Assembly: GCA_902496115.1 (NCBI GenBank)
Contig: CABUZK010000041.1
Coordinates: forward strand, 1-16,520
DNA from: an uncultured Collinsella sp.
GTDB taxonomy: Bacteria; Actinomycetota; Coriobacteriia; Coriobacteriales; Coriobacteriaceae
Length of the DNA: 16,520 nucleotides
Direction: 5' to 3'
The number at the start of each line of letters is the position of its first letter. Positions within the stretch are counted from its first letter, which is position 1. The position numbers were made by a program, and so were the translations under genes. Under the pieces are notes generated by a model that was not told the origin of the DNA, did not search any database, and saw nothing but the letters and a program-made list of their open reading frames with translations. This document shows, in pieces, positions 1-7,648 of this stretch.

Positions 1-348
1 GCCGTTTGATGGGTCGAGCCAGAAGGCGTTGTCGCCCAGCCTGAGCATGCCAGTGGCCATTACACGGGTCTCCGGGTCGAGCCAGAACCAGTTCGAGCCG
101 AGGTGGAGCCAGCCCGACGCGAGCGCGCCGCCCTCCCCGGCGTAGTACCAGCTGCCGCCGTCGCGGACCCAGCCGAGCGCCATGGCGCCGGACGAACGGA
201 AATAGTATACAGAGCCGTTGCACTTGTGCAGTCCGGTCACCATGGCGCCGTCCGCATCGGGATCGAGCCAGTACCAGGTGCCACCCTGGCACAACCATCC
301 GGTATACGCCGCCCCGTCAGAAGTTGCGTAATACCAGGCACCCTCTTT
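1..348 (-). repeat. Coding cell-wall-binding repeats of the GH25 protein
   Basis: Six units of about 20 residues with the pattern G-x-WYY/WYWLD-x(4-7)-GAM-x-T/L-G-W are encoded here. They resemble the choline/glucan-binding (CW_binding) repeat family. The DNA is much richer in GC than the catalytic part of the same gene. Units such as the one with the LHKCNGSVYYF segment have a close counterpart in the neighbouring hydrolase (LNECNGTSYIF), so the two genes share module types. Confidence 0.85.
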
Positions 349-1173
349 TAACTGCCAATAATAGAGAGAAACATCGACATACGCATAGTTCATATCGACG
401 TCGCCGTTGATACCAGAGACCTTTCCATTGCTCTTGTACTGCCAAAAACTGTAATTACCAGTATAGTCACATTGCGAGTTATATTGAGCAATCCAATGAT
501 CCCAAGAGCTGCTCTTAAATACAGAGTCAGTCAAAATGTTGTTAAACCAATTTAAATTTGCATAAATTCCAGGCTCATATCCTGCGGCAGAAATCCTATT
601 ACAAAAAACCTGCGCCCTCGATGCAATTCCGGTTTGACGTCCATTTGCAATTATCGAGTTATCCTCAAGATCGTAATACACCGGCAATCTTGGATTATGC
701 CCAGAAAGGCAATTGATCACCATTGACGCCTCATCAGCTGCCTGCTGATTATCAAAAGCATAAGAATAGATATAGACGCCGTAGGGAATTCCGAGTCGCT
801 CGCACTCAGAAATATTTCGATTAAATTGATAGTCAACTCGACCGCCCCAAGATGGAGCGCCAAATCCAACACGCAGAATAGCGAAATCGATACCAGAAGC
901 CTTAACAGCATTCCAGTCAATACGTCCTTGATGCTCACTGACATCGATGCCCTGCGCCGTAGCCCCATCGGGAAGAATGTCCATGGACAATAAGGCTATT
1001 CCATCTTCTTCGGAAGAAGCATCCTCTGCGACCAATTGTCCATCCTCATAACGCCAGGAATTCTCAACTAGGGACCGCGCAGCTTCCGCGTTCGAGGGAA
1101 AAACAAACACAGAAATGGGCGCAAGGACCATCAGCACCAACAATGCCGAAAATAACTTAAGATGTTTGCTCAT
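1..1173 (-). CDS. Secreted GH25 lysozyme-like muramidase with cell-wall-binding repeats (3' end off window)
   Basis: I translated this by hand; 391 codons are open to the left edge with no stop. Residues 1-31 form a signal peptide (Lys/His n-region, hydrophobic core, cleavage probably after Ala-Glu-Ala). The glycoside hydrolase 25 domain spans about 74-270: GIDVSEHQG (Asp77), the strand VYYDLED with catalytic Asp168/Glu170, and FWQY followed by GDVDMNYAY (Asp258). GH25 enzymes cleave the MurNAc-GlcNAc bond of peptidoglycan outside the cell. From about residue 276 come six visible aromatic repeats (WYYA/WYWLDP...GAM..GW), the choline/glucan-binding type, which should tether the enzyme to the wall. 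The ATG start has a GAGG Shine-Dalgarno 5 bases upstream. GC is about 67% in 1-300 (repeats) but about 40% in 361-660 (catalytic part), an abrupt change inside one gene. The length and ending of the repeat tail are unknown. The family call is very secure. Confidence 0.93.
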   Translation of the reverse strand, partial: MSKHLKLFSALLVLMVLAPISVFVFPSNAEAARSLVENSWRYEDGQLVAEDASSEEDGIALLSMDILPDGATAQGIDVSEHQGRIDWNAVKASGIDFAILRVGFGAPSWGGRVDYQFNRNISECERLGIPYGVYIYSYAFDNQQAADEASMVINCLSGHNPRLPVYYDLEDNSIIANGRQTGIASRAQVFCNRISAAGYEPGIYANLNWFNNILTDSVFKSSSWDHWIAQYNSQCDYTGNYSFWQYKSNGKVSGINGDVDMNYAYVDVSLYYWQLKEGAWYYATSDGAAYTGWLCQGGTWYWLDPDADGAMVTGLHKCNGSVYYFRSSGAMALGWVRDGGSWYYAGEGGALASGWLHLGSNWFWLDPETRVMATGMLRLGDNAFWLDPSNG

Positions 1174-1356
1174 GTAAACCTCGTCATTCGTTCTTGTTTG
1201 CGTCTAGCTTACAGCATGGCTGTGAAAGATTCCCGAACATCCAACTGGACAAGACGCCATCTAGAACAATAAATAGTTGGGCGTAACGCTGCAAAGAAAA
1301 TAAGAACTTGCCGCAGGGTTGAACCCGAAGGCTCATTGCCCCCTCTCTTACCCCCA

Positions 1357-1384
1357 AGAATACCGACTTCAAATAAACTTTCAA
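1357..1384 (-). promoter_or_regulatory. Candidate promoter of the GH25 gene
   Basis: On the minus strand a TTGAAA box (1379-1384) is followed after 16 bases by TATTCT (1357-1362). This would start RNA near 1350 and give a leader of about 175 bases. The -10 box matches consensus at only four of six positions, so this is a weak prediction. It sits just past the terminator of the upstream gene, where a promoter is needed. Confidence 0.3.
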
Positions 1385-1395
1385 ACCAGATGTCA

Positions 1396-1425
1396 AAAAG
1401 GTAGGGGACCCAGAGAGTCCCCTAC
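1396..1425 (-). terminator. Rho-independent terminator of the NlpC/P60-repeat gene
   Basis: A perfect 9-bp inverted repeat (gtaggggac at 1401-1409, gtcccctac at 1417-1425) has a 7-base loop. On the minus strand it is followed by CTTTTTG. It lies 11 bases after the stop codon of the 1437-3668 gene and so separates the two hydrolase genes into different transcription units. Confidence 0.75.
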
Positions 1426-1436
1426 AAATCGGAATT

Positions 1437-3668
1437 CTAACGGATCAGTATTACTTTCGATGGGCCCAAAGCAGTCAAACCGGAGATGCGATTTCCATAA
1501 CCATCACTATGCCAGAACAAATTTTCGCTCGGCGAATTGCCCCAGAAAAAGCCAATGTGGCTATCGTCCGCATATGGGTTGTAAGGATTGAAGAACACAA
1601 TGTCCCCCTTACGAGCCAAACCGCTACGTAACAACTCATCAATAGAGTTGAAATAAGTCACGTTTGCGCACGTATCGATAGCGTAGCCGTACCAACGATA
1701 AGCGTTAACGCAGCCGCCCCTTCCGGGACCACCACTCCAAGGGGAATGGCTCTGCTCGGCGGCAATTGGAGCTAAATTCCCGCCCGCTTTCATATATGCA
1801 TGCGATACAAATCCGCCGCAGTTCATACCGGTATACCCGTCCCAACGAGGATCACCCTTTGGATACATGCATGTTTCTTGGCTAAGATGCGTATCATAGC
1901 GTGTTCCACGGTAATAGCCATCGTTCTCGTGGCTCATAAGCCAATTGACCAGGCTGGACCTATTAACCCCTAAAACAGAACCAGACGTATTCAACCATGC
2001 ACCACTTGCATTGAAGTAATAGTCAACGCCATCGATTTTCAGCCACCCGTTAGCAAACATGGCACCCGAAGGCTGGAGCCAGTACCACGTACCGCCGTCA
2101 TTAAGCCATCCAGTTTTCATCTTGAATGTGGAAGGGTCCATCCAATACCACGCACCGTTGACATATTGCCAACCAGACTTAAGGACACCATTGGAAGATG
2201 CGTAGTACCAAGTATTGCCACTTTCGCCAGAAGCGTCTTTCGACAAAATCCAACCAGACGCCACGTTAATGGCACCATTCGCATCCGCATAGAAAACCGA
2301 GTCTCCAATATGAATGATACCCGGCAACGAAGACGAGTCGACGCAGCCCGATGCTACAGGGGACCCGTCGGGTGCAATAGGCAATGGATCATTCAACGCA
2401 CCAGAAGAATCCGCCCATGACATCCCGTCGCTCAAGTTGATCCAACACGAAGAAGCCATCGCACCGGAGTCAAAAGAATAATAGCGCGTGTCGCCTACCG
2501 TATATTCACCAGTGCGCATTGCGCCGGATACGTCATCAAGGTAATACCAGGCGCTTCCGGACTTTATCCATCGTCCTCGTTGAATAGCTCCGCTTGATGC
2601 GGCGTAATACCAAGTACCATCAGCAAGTGCCCAGCCTGTTGCCATGGCACCTGAGCTCGTAAGGAAATAGGTGGACGAGCCCACTTGCACAAAGCCCGTG
2701 AGCATAATATGGCTTCCTGGATCCAGGTAATACCAAGAATTCCCTAGAAGTAACCAACCTCCATGCAGTAAGCCGTTGGAGTCAGCGTAATACCAGTTGT
2801 TGTCAATAAGTGCCCACTGGGAGGATAGCATGGCCCCTGAACTGTTAAAGATATAAGAGGTGCCATTGCATTCATTCAGCCCGGTGGCCATAGAACCATC
2901 TGCAGGATCAAGCCAGTACCAACGACCCCCATCCGAGAGCCAACCCTTCACCAGGGCGCCAGAGCCGGAGAAATAGTGCCAAACGGAAGCATCAAGATGC
3001 CATCCGATAAGCATCGCGCCAGAAGAAGAGAATCCATACGTGGCTCCCCCGATCTGTAGCATCGAGTCGTGGACCATCTTGCCTTCATCATCCAGCCAAT
3101 ACCAGTTGCTGCCATCTGAAAGCCAGCCTTTTACCATGGCGCCAGAACCGGAGAAATAACGCCAAGCAGAAGTGGAGCCCGTAGAATCTAGGTACCAGCC
3201 GACACGCATTGCGCCCGAAGAGGAGAAGGCATACGTCGCACCCCCAACTTGAACCAACCCATCCTGAGCCATTCGACCTTCGTCGTCGAACCAGTACCAG
3301 CTACCGTTTATATGTCTCCAAGAAGAAACAGCGATCGTTCCGTCGGACAAGCCCCAACGCCAAAAACCAGCCCCTTCTTCGGGTGATATCCACCCCTGAT
3401 GCCAAACAATTTGATTCGAAACCTCAGAAGGGGTCTCATTATCCACCTGAGAGCTCTGCTCGACAGCGAAGGTCGAATCGCGCTGAGCATCAATGGCCGA
3501 CTCAACAGAAGCAATAGCAACGTTAGATGCGGAACCTTCGTCAGTGTTATTCGAATCAAGGGCGTATAACATCGAGGGCGAACTCAAAAGGAGCCCCAAA
3601 GAAACAAGGCCGGAAAAGACCAGCGCCCCGAATGAGCATTTCTTCATAGCAGCACGGTATCCAATCAC
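1437..3668 (-). CDS. Secreted cell-wall hydrolase: about 20 aromatic wall-binding repeats plus C-terminal NlpC/P60-like domain
   Basis: 743 residues. An N-terminal signal peptide (about 1-36, ending LYA) is followed by a Ser/Glu-rich linker. About 20 aromatic repeats (about 88-562; WYWLD/WYYA...SSGAM..GW) follow, of the choline/glucan-binding type, predicted to hold the protein on the cell surface. The last 180 residues resemble NlpC/P60 cysteine peptidases: GMNCGGFVSHAYMKAG holds the likely nucleophile Cys617, then GDIVFF and DSHIGFFWG with likely catalytic His704, and FWHSDG (His720) as a third polar site. These enzymes cut peptide bonds of peptidoglycan stems. Having repeats before the catalytic domain is the reverse of the neighbouring GH25 protein. 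The start used is GTG; an internal ATG at 3645-3647 (residue 8) also leaves an intact signal peptide but has no clear Shine-Dalgarno. It appears to be transcribed alone. An amidase or CHAP-like activity is the main alternative. Confidence 0.88.
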   Translation of the reverse strand: MIGYRAAMKKCSFGALVFSGLVSLGLLLSSPSMLYALDSNNTDEGSASNVAIASVESAIDAQRDSTFAVEQSSQVDNETPSEVSNQIVWHQGWISPEEGAGFWRWGLSDGTIAVSSWRHINGSWYWFDDEGRMAQDGLVQVGGATYAFSSSGAMRVGWYLDSTGSTSAWRYFSGSGAMVKGWLSDGSNWYWLDDEGKMVHDSMLQIGGATYGFSSSGAMLIGWHLDASVWHYFSGSGALVKGWLSDGGRWYWLDPADGSMATGLNECNGTSYIFNSSGAMLSSQWALIDNNWYYADSNGLLHGGWLLLGNSWYYLDPGSHIMLTGFVQVGSSTYFLTSSGAMATGWALADGTWYYAASSGAIQRGRWIKSGSAWYYLDDVSGAMRTGEYTVGDTRYYSFDSGAMASSCWINLSDGMSWADSSGALNDPLPIAPDGSPVASGCVDSSSLPGIIHIGDSVFYADANGAINVASGWILSKDASGESGNTWYYASSNGVLKSGWQYVNGAWYWMDPSTFKMKTGWLNDGGTWYWLQPSGAMFANGWLKIDGVDYYFNASGAWLNTSGSVLGVNRSSLVNWLMSHENDGYYRGTRYDTHLSQETCMYPKGDPRWDGYTGMNCGGFVSHAYMKAGGNLAPIAAEQSHSPWSGGPGRGGCVNAYRWYGYAIDTCANVTYFNSIDELLRSGLARKGDIVFFNPYNPYADDSHIGFFWGNSPSENLFWHSDGYGNRISGLTALGPSKVILIR
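1983..3407 (-). repeat. Coding array of about 20 cell-wall-binding repeats
   Basis: About twenty imperfect units of 20-21 residues, read by eye from residue 88 to 562 of the NlpC/P60 protein. Two alternating flavours are seen near the N-terminal side: a Trp-rich unit (GSWYWFDDEGRM, SNWYWLDDEGKM) and a unit of the form VGGATYAFSSSGAM. This alternation suggests growth by duplication of two-unit blocks. One segment around residues 310-350 (LPIAPDG to PGIIHIG) breaks the pattern and is probably a degenerate or inserted unit. Confidence 0.82.
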
Positions 3669-3673
3669 GCAGC

Positions 3674-3701
3674 GACCCCGTCACCTCAGGGCAACGGGGT
3701 C
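3674..3701 (-). promoter_or_regulatory. Hairpin in the leader of the NlpC/P60 gene with Shine-Dalgarno-like loop
   Basis: An 8-bp perfect inverted repeat (gaccccgt 3674-3681, acggggtc 3694-3701) encloses a 12-base loop. In the minus-strand RNA the loop reads TGCCCTGAGGTG, so the best ribosome-binding sequence before the gene (GAGGTG) lies in the loop. The 3' arm ends 5 bases before the GTG start. The fold could limit or position translation initiation; this role is inferred. Confidence 0.4.
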
Positions 3702-3725
3702 TCAATCAAAACTAACTCAGTAATG

Positions 3726-3752
3726 TGCTAGCCAATTTGCTGGCAGTTTTTT
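3726..3752 (+). terminator. Terminator-like hairpin on the plus strand
   Basis: The plus strand reads tgctagc (3726-3732), a 6-base loop, gctggca (3739-3745), then g and six T. All seven pairs form in plus-strand RNA with one U-G wobble; on the minus strand that pair becomes a mismatch. This is a standard intrinsic terminator shape facing right, yet no plus-strand gene lies to its left in the window. It could end antisense or leader transcription. Confidence 0.45.
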
Positions 3753-3840
3753 CTCGAAGGTTTTCCATACGGTATCCTCTTCCGATTTGAGGCTCTCTTA
3801 AGTTATTCTCAGACTAACAATTCAGTTTTTCAACCGAAAA

Positions 3841-3868
3841 TCTATAAAAGGTGTCTTTGCAGCTGCAA
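3841..3868 (-). promoter_or_regulatory. Candidate promoter of the NlpC/P60 gene
   Basis: On the minus strand TTGCAG (3863-3868) is separated by 16 bases from TATAGA (3841-3846). RNA would begin near 3834, leaving a leader of about 165 bases that contains the hairpins described. The boxes are imperfect and the call is tentative. Confidence 0.3.
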
Positions 3869-3962
3869 TTTAAATATGAGCCACCACACCTCAACCGTTA
3901 GGCAAAATAGCTTCTGAGCCAAACTGGGCACATAAGCGAACCAATTTAATACGGCCACCTGT

Positions 3963-4035
3963 AAAAAACCTGACACACGTTTTCGATATGACAAGAGCCG
4001 CTTGAACGAGGAGTACTTGAACCCCTCCGCTCTTG
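3963..4035 (-). terminator. Possible weak terminator after the glycosyltransferase operon
   Basis: An inverted repeat caagagc (3992-3998) / gctcttg (4029-4035), with a nested gagg/cctc pair, lies about 44 bases after the stop of the last glycosyltransferase gene. A run of six T on the minus strand (3963-3968) comes 23 bases beyond the stem, too far for a typical intrinsic terminator. It is the only structure seen at the end of the operon. Confidence 0.25.
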
Positions 4036-4078
4036 CAGCTCTTGAGGATACTTTGCCGGATCTTGGAATTACTTCGCT

Positions 4079-6565
4079 CTAAAGCAAGAAGTACTCACTG
4101 TCGGAGGATAGGTTCGGCCCGAGCCACGGATCGCCCGTCAAGAAGAACTCAGGCCAGCGCTGCATGAACAGTGCTTGCTCGCGCTTCCAGCGACACATCT
4201 TTTCCTCGTTGGCCTCTTCTCTGCCGCGCGAGGTGAACTCGTAGTGGTACAGCTCGGCATAAGGCGTAAAGATGGTGCGGTAGCCGGCCTCCCACACGCG
4301 AAGGCAAAAGTCAGCGTCGTTAAAACCGACGGCGAATTCCTCGTTATAGCCTCCGACCTGCTCAAATACGTCGCGGCGGACCATCTGACAGGCGCCCGTT
4401 ACGGCGCTAAAGTTGCCCGGACGCACGGCACGGGCAAGATAGCCCTCGCGCTTAGCCGAGAAGTCCTGGTTGGCATGGGCAAGTGCGCCACGCACGCCAG
4501 CCACAATGCCAGCGTGCTGCACCAGATGATCGGCAAAGTAGAGCTTGGCGCCCACCACGCCCGCATCGGGACGCTGCAGATAGCCCATCATCTCTTCGAT
4601 AAAGTCGGGGCTTATGACCTCGGTATCGTTGTTGAGCAGCAGCAGATAGTCGCCCTTGGCGTGCTCCACACCAAAGTTAATGATTTTGGAGTAATTGAAC
4701 TCGCCCGGCCAGTACACAACGCGCGCGATGCCCTTGCCTTCGGATGCTGCAGCCACGCGCTCTGGCAGGGTTTCGTAATACGCAAACGTCTCCGGGGCTT
4801 CGCTGTTGTTCTCCACCAAGACGATCTCGTAATTGGTATACGTGGCCTTCTGGGCGATCGACATCACACAGGCATCGAGCGTCTCAACGTGGTCCTTGGT
4901 GGGAATCACAATGCTCACCAGCGGCGCAGACTCCGGCAGCGCATAGCGCATGCGATAGACAAACGGCGTCTCGGTCTCCTCGACTGTTCCGCAAATGCCC
5001 AGCGCGTTAAAGTGGCACTGCAGCGCAAGGCGCCCAGCTTCAATAGCATACGGCTTGCTATCGGCAGAACCGTCGGCGGTGGAACCGGGGTGCACGCGCC
5101 AGTGATACAACACGTGAGCAACATGCTCAAACCGTGCGCCCGCCGCAAGGCAGCGGAGCGTCAGGTCGTAGTCCTGTGCGCCCGCAACATCTTCCGGAGA
5201 CATGCCAATACGATCGATAAGCGCCTTCTCTACCATCAGAAAATGCGTCACGCAGTTATGGCTATAGAGCAGATCGACGTTGAGCCGCGTCTTAAAGACC
5301 GGCTGGCCCCACTCCCCCGTTTTCTGGAACATGTCCTCGTCGCAGAATAGGACCTGGGGGCGCTCGTCCTTAGCGCTCTTGTTCAGAGCGGCAACATAGT
5401 GGAACAACGCATCCGGTTCCAGGATGTCGTCGTGGTCCAAGAACGCGATGTAGTCGCCCGTCGCCTGCTGAATACCGGCGTTGGTGTTGACTACTATGCC
5501 GCCGTTACCGGGCAGCTCGATGCGACGGACGCGCTCGTCGTGAGCGGCTGCCGCAAGATTGGCCACAGCATCCCATTCGGGCGAGGCGTCCATCAGAAGC
5601 AATTCCCAGTTGTCATAGCTCTGGGCCAGCACCGAGTCCAGCAGCTCGCGCAGGTAGACCCGATCGGTCTTATAGCACGGCACCACAATGCTCACGAGCG
5701 GCCTATAGGCAAAGGCCTCCGAAGCGACACGCTGGCACGCCAAATCGCCCGGCTTTGCGCGATGCTGCTCAAACCAACGTCGATAAGCTGCGTCGTCCGC
5801 ACGCGCGTCTTTCATGCGGTTCCAGCTGTCGTCGACCATGCCGTTGTATAGGCGCCCATCCATGGCGCAAAAACCGCTCTGAATTTGCCCTGTGGGATCG
5901 GTCGCAATCACGACAAAATCGCGTATATCCTGGGGGATTTCAACGCTCAGATACGTTTTATTGACGCGGCATCCGTTCTGCTGCGGCACATCGATCTGCG
6001 ATTCAAACACATGCACGGTGACATCGATGGCATTCATATGCGCATCGAAAAACTGGAGCTCAGGGGTGCACCTGGTGTCACCCACCCACGTAACCTCATA
6101 GCGCCACACCGCGCCGGCGTCTGCCGGCAAATAGCGAATGGCATCGATCTCGTAGCAGCCGCAGCGCTCGCCGCGCTGCGCATCGCGGATAAGCGCACAC
6201 AACGCAGGCTTTGCCTTGTAGTTGATCTTGGATTCCAGCTTGGCCACGCGGCTATCGAGGCGAATGGAGCCCAACCTTTGACCACCGGATGCAAAAACGA
6301 CATCCATCGACGAGCCATCCAAAAACGGAAGCACCAAGACGGCGAGCTCGCGTTCGTAATCGGAAACGGAGGGGCAAAGCGCCAGCACACGGCCATGATC
6401 GACCGGGAGTACCAGCGACGGCACACAAGAGCCGCTCGTCGTCGCATGGGCAAACGCTTGAGAACCCTCCCGCTCAATAAGCGCGGCGACATCCTGACCG
6501 GCAAAACGAAGCAGCACAAACAGACGGCCCTGGCTGCGGCAAAGCGCCAAACGCTTGATACTCAT
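4079..6565 (-). CDS. Large glycosyltransferase with two GT2 domains
   Basis: 828 residues. Residues 1-285 form an N-terminal region I cannot assign. GT2 domain 1 covers about 288-490: PLVSIVVPCYKT, the metal-binding FLDHDD (377-380), and GAQDYDL (462-468) as the likely base region. GT2 domain 2 covers about 548-775: PLVSIVIPTKDH, LLLLNNDTE (645-649), FNDADFCLR (748-756). Such two-domain enzymes usually add sugars to a lipid-linked glycan or O-antigen-like chain at the inner membrane face. There is no membrane segment. It is the last gene of a five-gene operon: its ATG follows the TAG of the preceding gene with no gap, and its Shine-Dalgarno (AGGAAAG) lies inside that gene, so translation is probably coupled. 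Both domains keep their acidic motifs, so two sugar transfers are plausible. The donor and acceptor cannot be read from sequence. Confidence 0.9.
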   Translation of the reverse strand: MSIKRLALCRSQGRLFVLLRFAGQDVAALIEREGSQAFAHATTSGSCVPSLVLPVDHGRVLALCPSVSDYERELAVLVLPFLDGSSMDVVFASGGQRLGSIRLDSRVAKLESKINYKAKPALCALIRDAQRGERCGCYEIDAIRYLPADAGAVWRYEVTWVGDTRCTPELQFFDAHMNAIDVTVHVFESQIDVPQQNGCRVNKTYLSVEIPQDIRDFVVIATDPTGQIQSGFCAMDGRLYNGMVDDSWNRMKDARADDAAYRRWFEQHRAKPGDLACQRVASEAFAYRPLVSIVVPCYKTDRVYLRELLDSVLAQSYDNWELLLMDASPEWDAVANLAAAAHDERVRRIELPGNGGIVVNTNAGIQQATGDYIAFLDHDDILEPDALFHYVAALNKSAKDERPQVLFCDEDMFQKTGEWGQPVFKTRLNVDLLYSHNCVTHFLMVEKALIDRIGMSPEDVAGAQDYDLTLRCLAAGARFEHVAHVLYHWRVHPGSTADGSADSKPYAIEAGRLALQCHFNALGICGTVEETETPFVYRMRYALPESAPLVSIVIPTKDHVETLDACVMSIAQKATYTNYEIVLVENNSEAPETFAYYETLPERVAAASEGKGIARVVYWPGEFNYSKIINFGVEHAKGDYLLLLNNDTEVISPDFIEEMMGYLQRPDAGVVGAKLYFADHLVQHAGIVAGVRGALAHANQDFSAKREGYLARAVRPGNFSAVTGACQMVRRDVFEQVGGYNEEFAVGFNDADFCLRVWEAGYRTIFTPYAELYHYEFTSRGREEANEEKMCRWKREQALFMQRWPEFFLTGDPWLGPNLSSDSEYFLL

Positions 6566-7633
6566 CTACACTTCTCGCTTTCCTAGGGCATTCGCGGCCA
6601 TACGTTTGCACGCGCCCAGGCGCCCAAACCTCAAGACGTCGTAATCGAACATGAGCTTTTTGCACTCACGGGCATTGGGGGCCTTGCTGGTAAGCGCCGC
6701 ACGCACCATAGCAGCAACAGAAGGAGCGCATTGTGCGAGCGCAGCATCGCTGCCCACGGCAGAACCGGCAAGCGCCGTGGCAACGGCAGCAAACACCTTG
6801 CCGCAGTCCGAACCCAGCAACCTCAGCGCATCGTACAGCACCAGATCACACAGGAAGTACGCCAGGTCATCAGCATGCTGTGCGTCAAGACCGTCGCGCT
6901 GCCAGTCAGCCAGCACAGCGGAGTAAATCTTCACATGCTCCAGCAGACGCGTCTCGTCGTCATAGCGCATGGTATCCATGAGCGAACCCTTGCGCGCCAC
7001 GCGGTAGTCATACAGCTTGCTCGAGATAAGCGCGGTCTTGTGCGAACGACCGTACACGGCAAAATCGAAGACCTGGTCCTCGCCATACTTGACGGTTTCG
7101 TCGAACACGATCCCGTTGCCCAGCAAGAAGTCGCGCTTGCAGGCGGTGCGCCATGCAAAGGGACGAGACGCTTCCTTAAACAGCAGGTCGGAGCTATAGC
7201 CCTCAAACGACACATCGCGCGGGCTCAGCACATAGTTAAGCCACGGATACCCCGCCTCCAGCGGATACGGATTCGCGCCAAAGGTCAAAACGTCGCAGTC
7301 CTCGCGCTCAAAGGTATCGACGATCACGCGGCATGCATCGGGCGTAAAGCGGTCGTCGGAATCCAAAAACGCGACGATAGACGCCGTGGACGCAGCGATG
7401 CCTGCATTACGTGCACTCGACAGGCCGCCGTTCTCCTTATCGACCAGCCTAAAGCGCGCGTCCTTTTCGCAATAGGCAGCCGCAATATCGCGCGAACCGT
7501 CCGGCGAGCCATCGTTGACTAACACGCCTTCCCAATCGGGCATGTCCTGCGCAAGCAGGGAGTCCAGGCACCAGGCCAGGCACTCCTCCACTTTGTAGAT
7601 GGGAACGACAACGGAAATCTTGGGGGTAACCAT
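6566..7633 (-). CDS. GT2 glycosyltransferase, type B (second copy)
   Basis: 355 residues from the ATG used here. The GT2 (GT-A fold) domain at the N-terminus has ISVVVPIYK, VNDGSPDGS (39-47), and the metal-binding FLDSDD (89-94); KYGEDQVFDFA (GED 184-186) is the usual acidic region of this subfamily. The C-terminal 160 residues are helical and variable. A GTG two codons upstream (7637-7639) is possible, but the Shine-Dalgarno AGGAG lies 9 bases before the ATG and only 3 before the GTG, which favours the ATG. It is fourth in the operon, 15 bases after the preceding stop. It aligns along its length with the 8839-9879 product (shared GED motif, tyrosine-containing strand, and a DW...GL...DL..FD..RL tail), so the two are diverged paralogues. 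It probably adds one sugar to a growing surface glycan; the substrate is unknown. Confidence 0.9.
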   Translation of the reverse strand: MVTPKISVVVPIYKVEECLAWCLDSLLAQDMPDWEGVLVNDGSPDGSRDIAAAYCEKDARFRLVDKENGGLSSARNAGIAASTASIVAFLDSDDRFTPDACRVIVDTFEREDCDVLTFGANPYPLEAGYPWLNYVLSPRDVSFEGYSSDLLFKEASRPFAWRTACKRDFLLGNGIVFDETVKYGEDQVFDFAVYGRSHKTALISSKLYDYRVARKGSLMDTMRYDDETRLLEHVKIYSAVLADWQRDGLDAQHADDLAYFLCDLVLYDALRLLGSDCGKVFAAVATALAGSAVGSDAALAQCAPSVAAMVRAALTSKAPNARECKKLMFDYDVLRFGRLGACKRMAANALGKREV

Positions 7634-7648
7634 AATCACGCGCTCCTA

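Larger units (their letters stand above)
3669..4078. other. 410-bp intergenic region between NlpC/P60 gene and glycosyltransferase operon
   Basis: No convincing gene was found here. It holds, from left to right, the leader hairpin of the NlpC/P60 gene, a plus-strand terminator-like hairpin (3726-3752), a weak minus-strand promoter candidate (3841-3868) and a loose inverted repeat after the end of the glycosyltransferase operon (3992-4035). The stretch 3750-3990 is AT-rich compared with the genes to its right. Confidence 0.6.

Noticed and set aside
1174..1350. Riboswitch in the predicted leader of the GH25 gene
   Set aside because: The leader is long and has small GC-rich inverted repeats (ggttgaacc-like near 1318-1326), but I could not match any riboswitch class such as the c-di-AMP type, so no call was made.
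1983..3407. Array of short repeats considered as a possible CRISPR or noncoding repeat
   Set aside because: The period is a multiple of three, copies are degenerate at the DNA level and the frame encodes regular aromatic wall-binding units.
4175..5350. Plus-strand open frame of 391 codons inside the two-domain glycosyltransferase gene
   Set aside because: It is antisense to GT2-encoding sequence, has no Shine-Dalgarno and its composition is that of a reverse-complement shadow.
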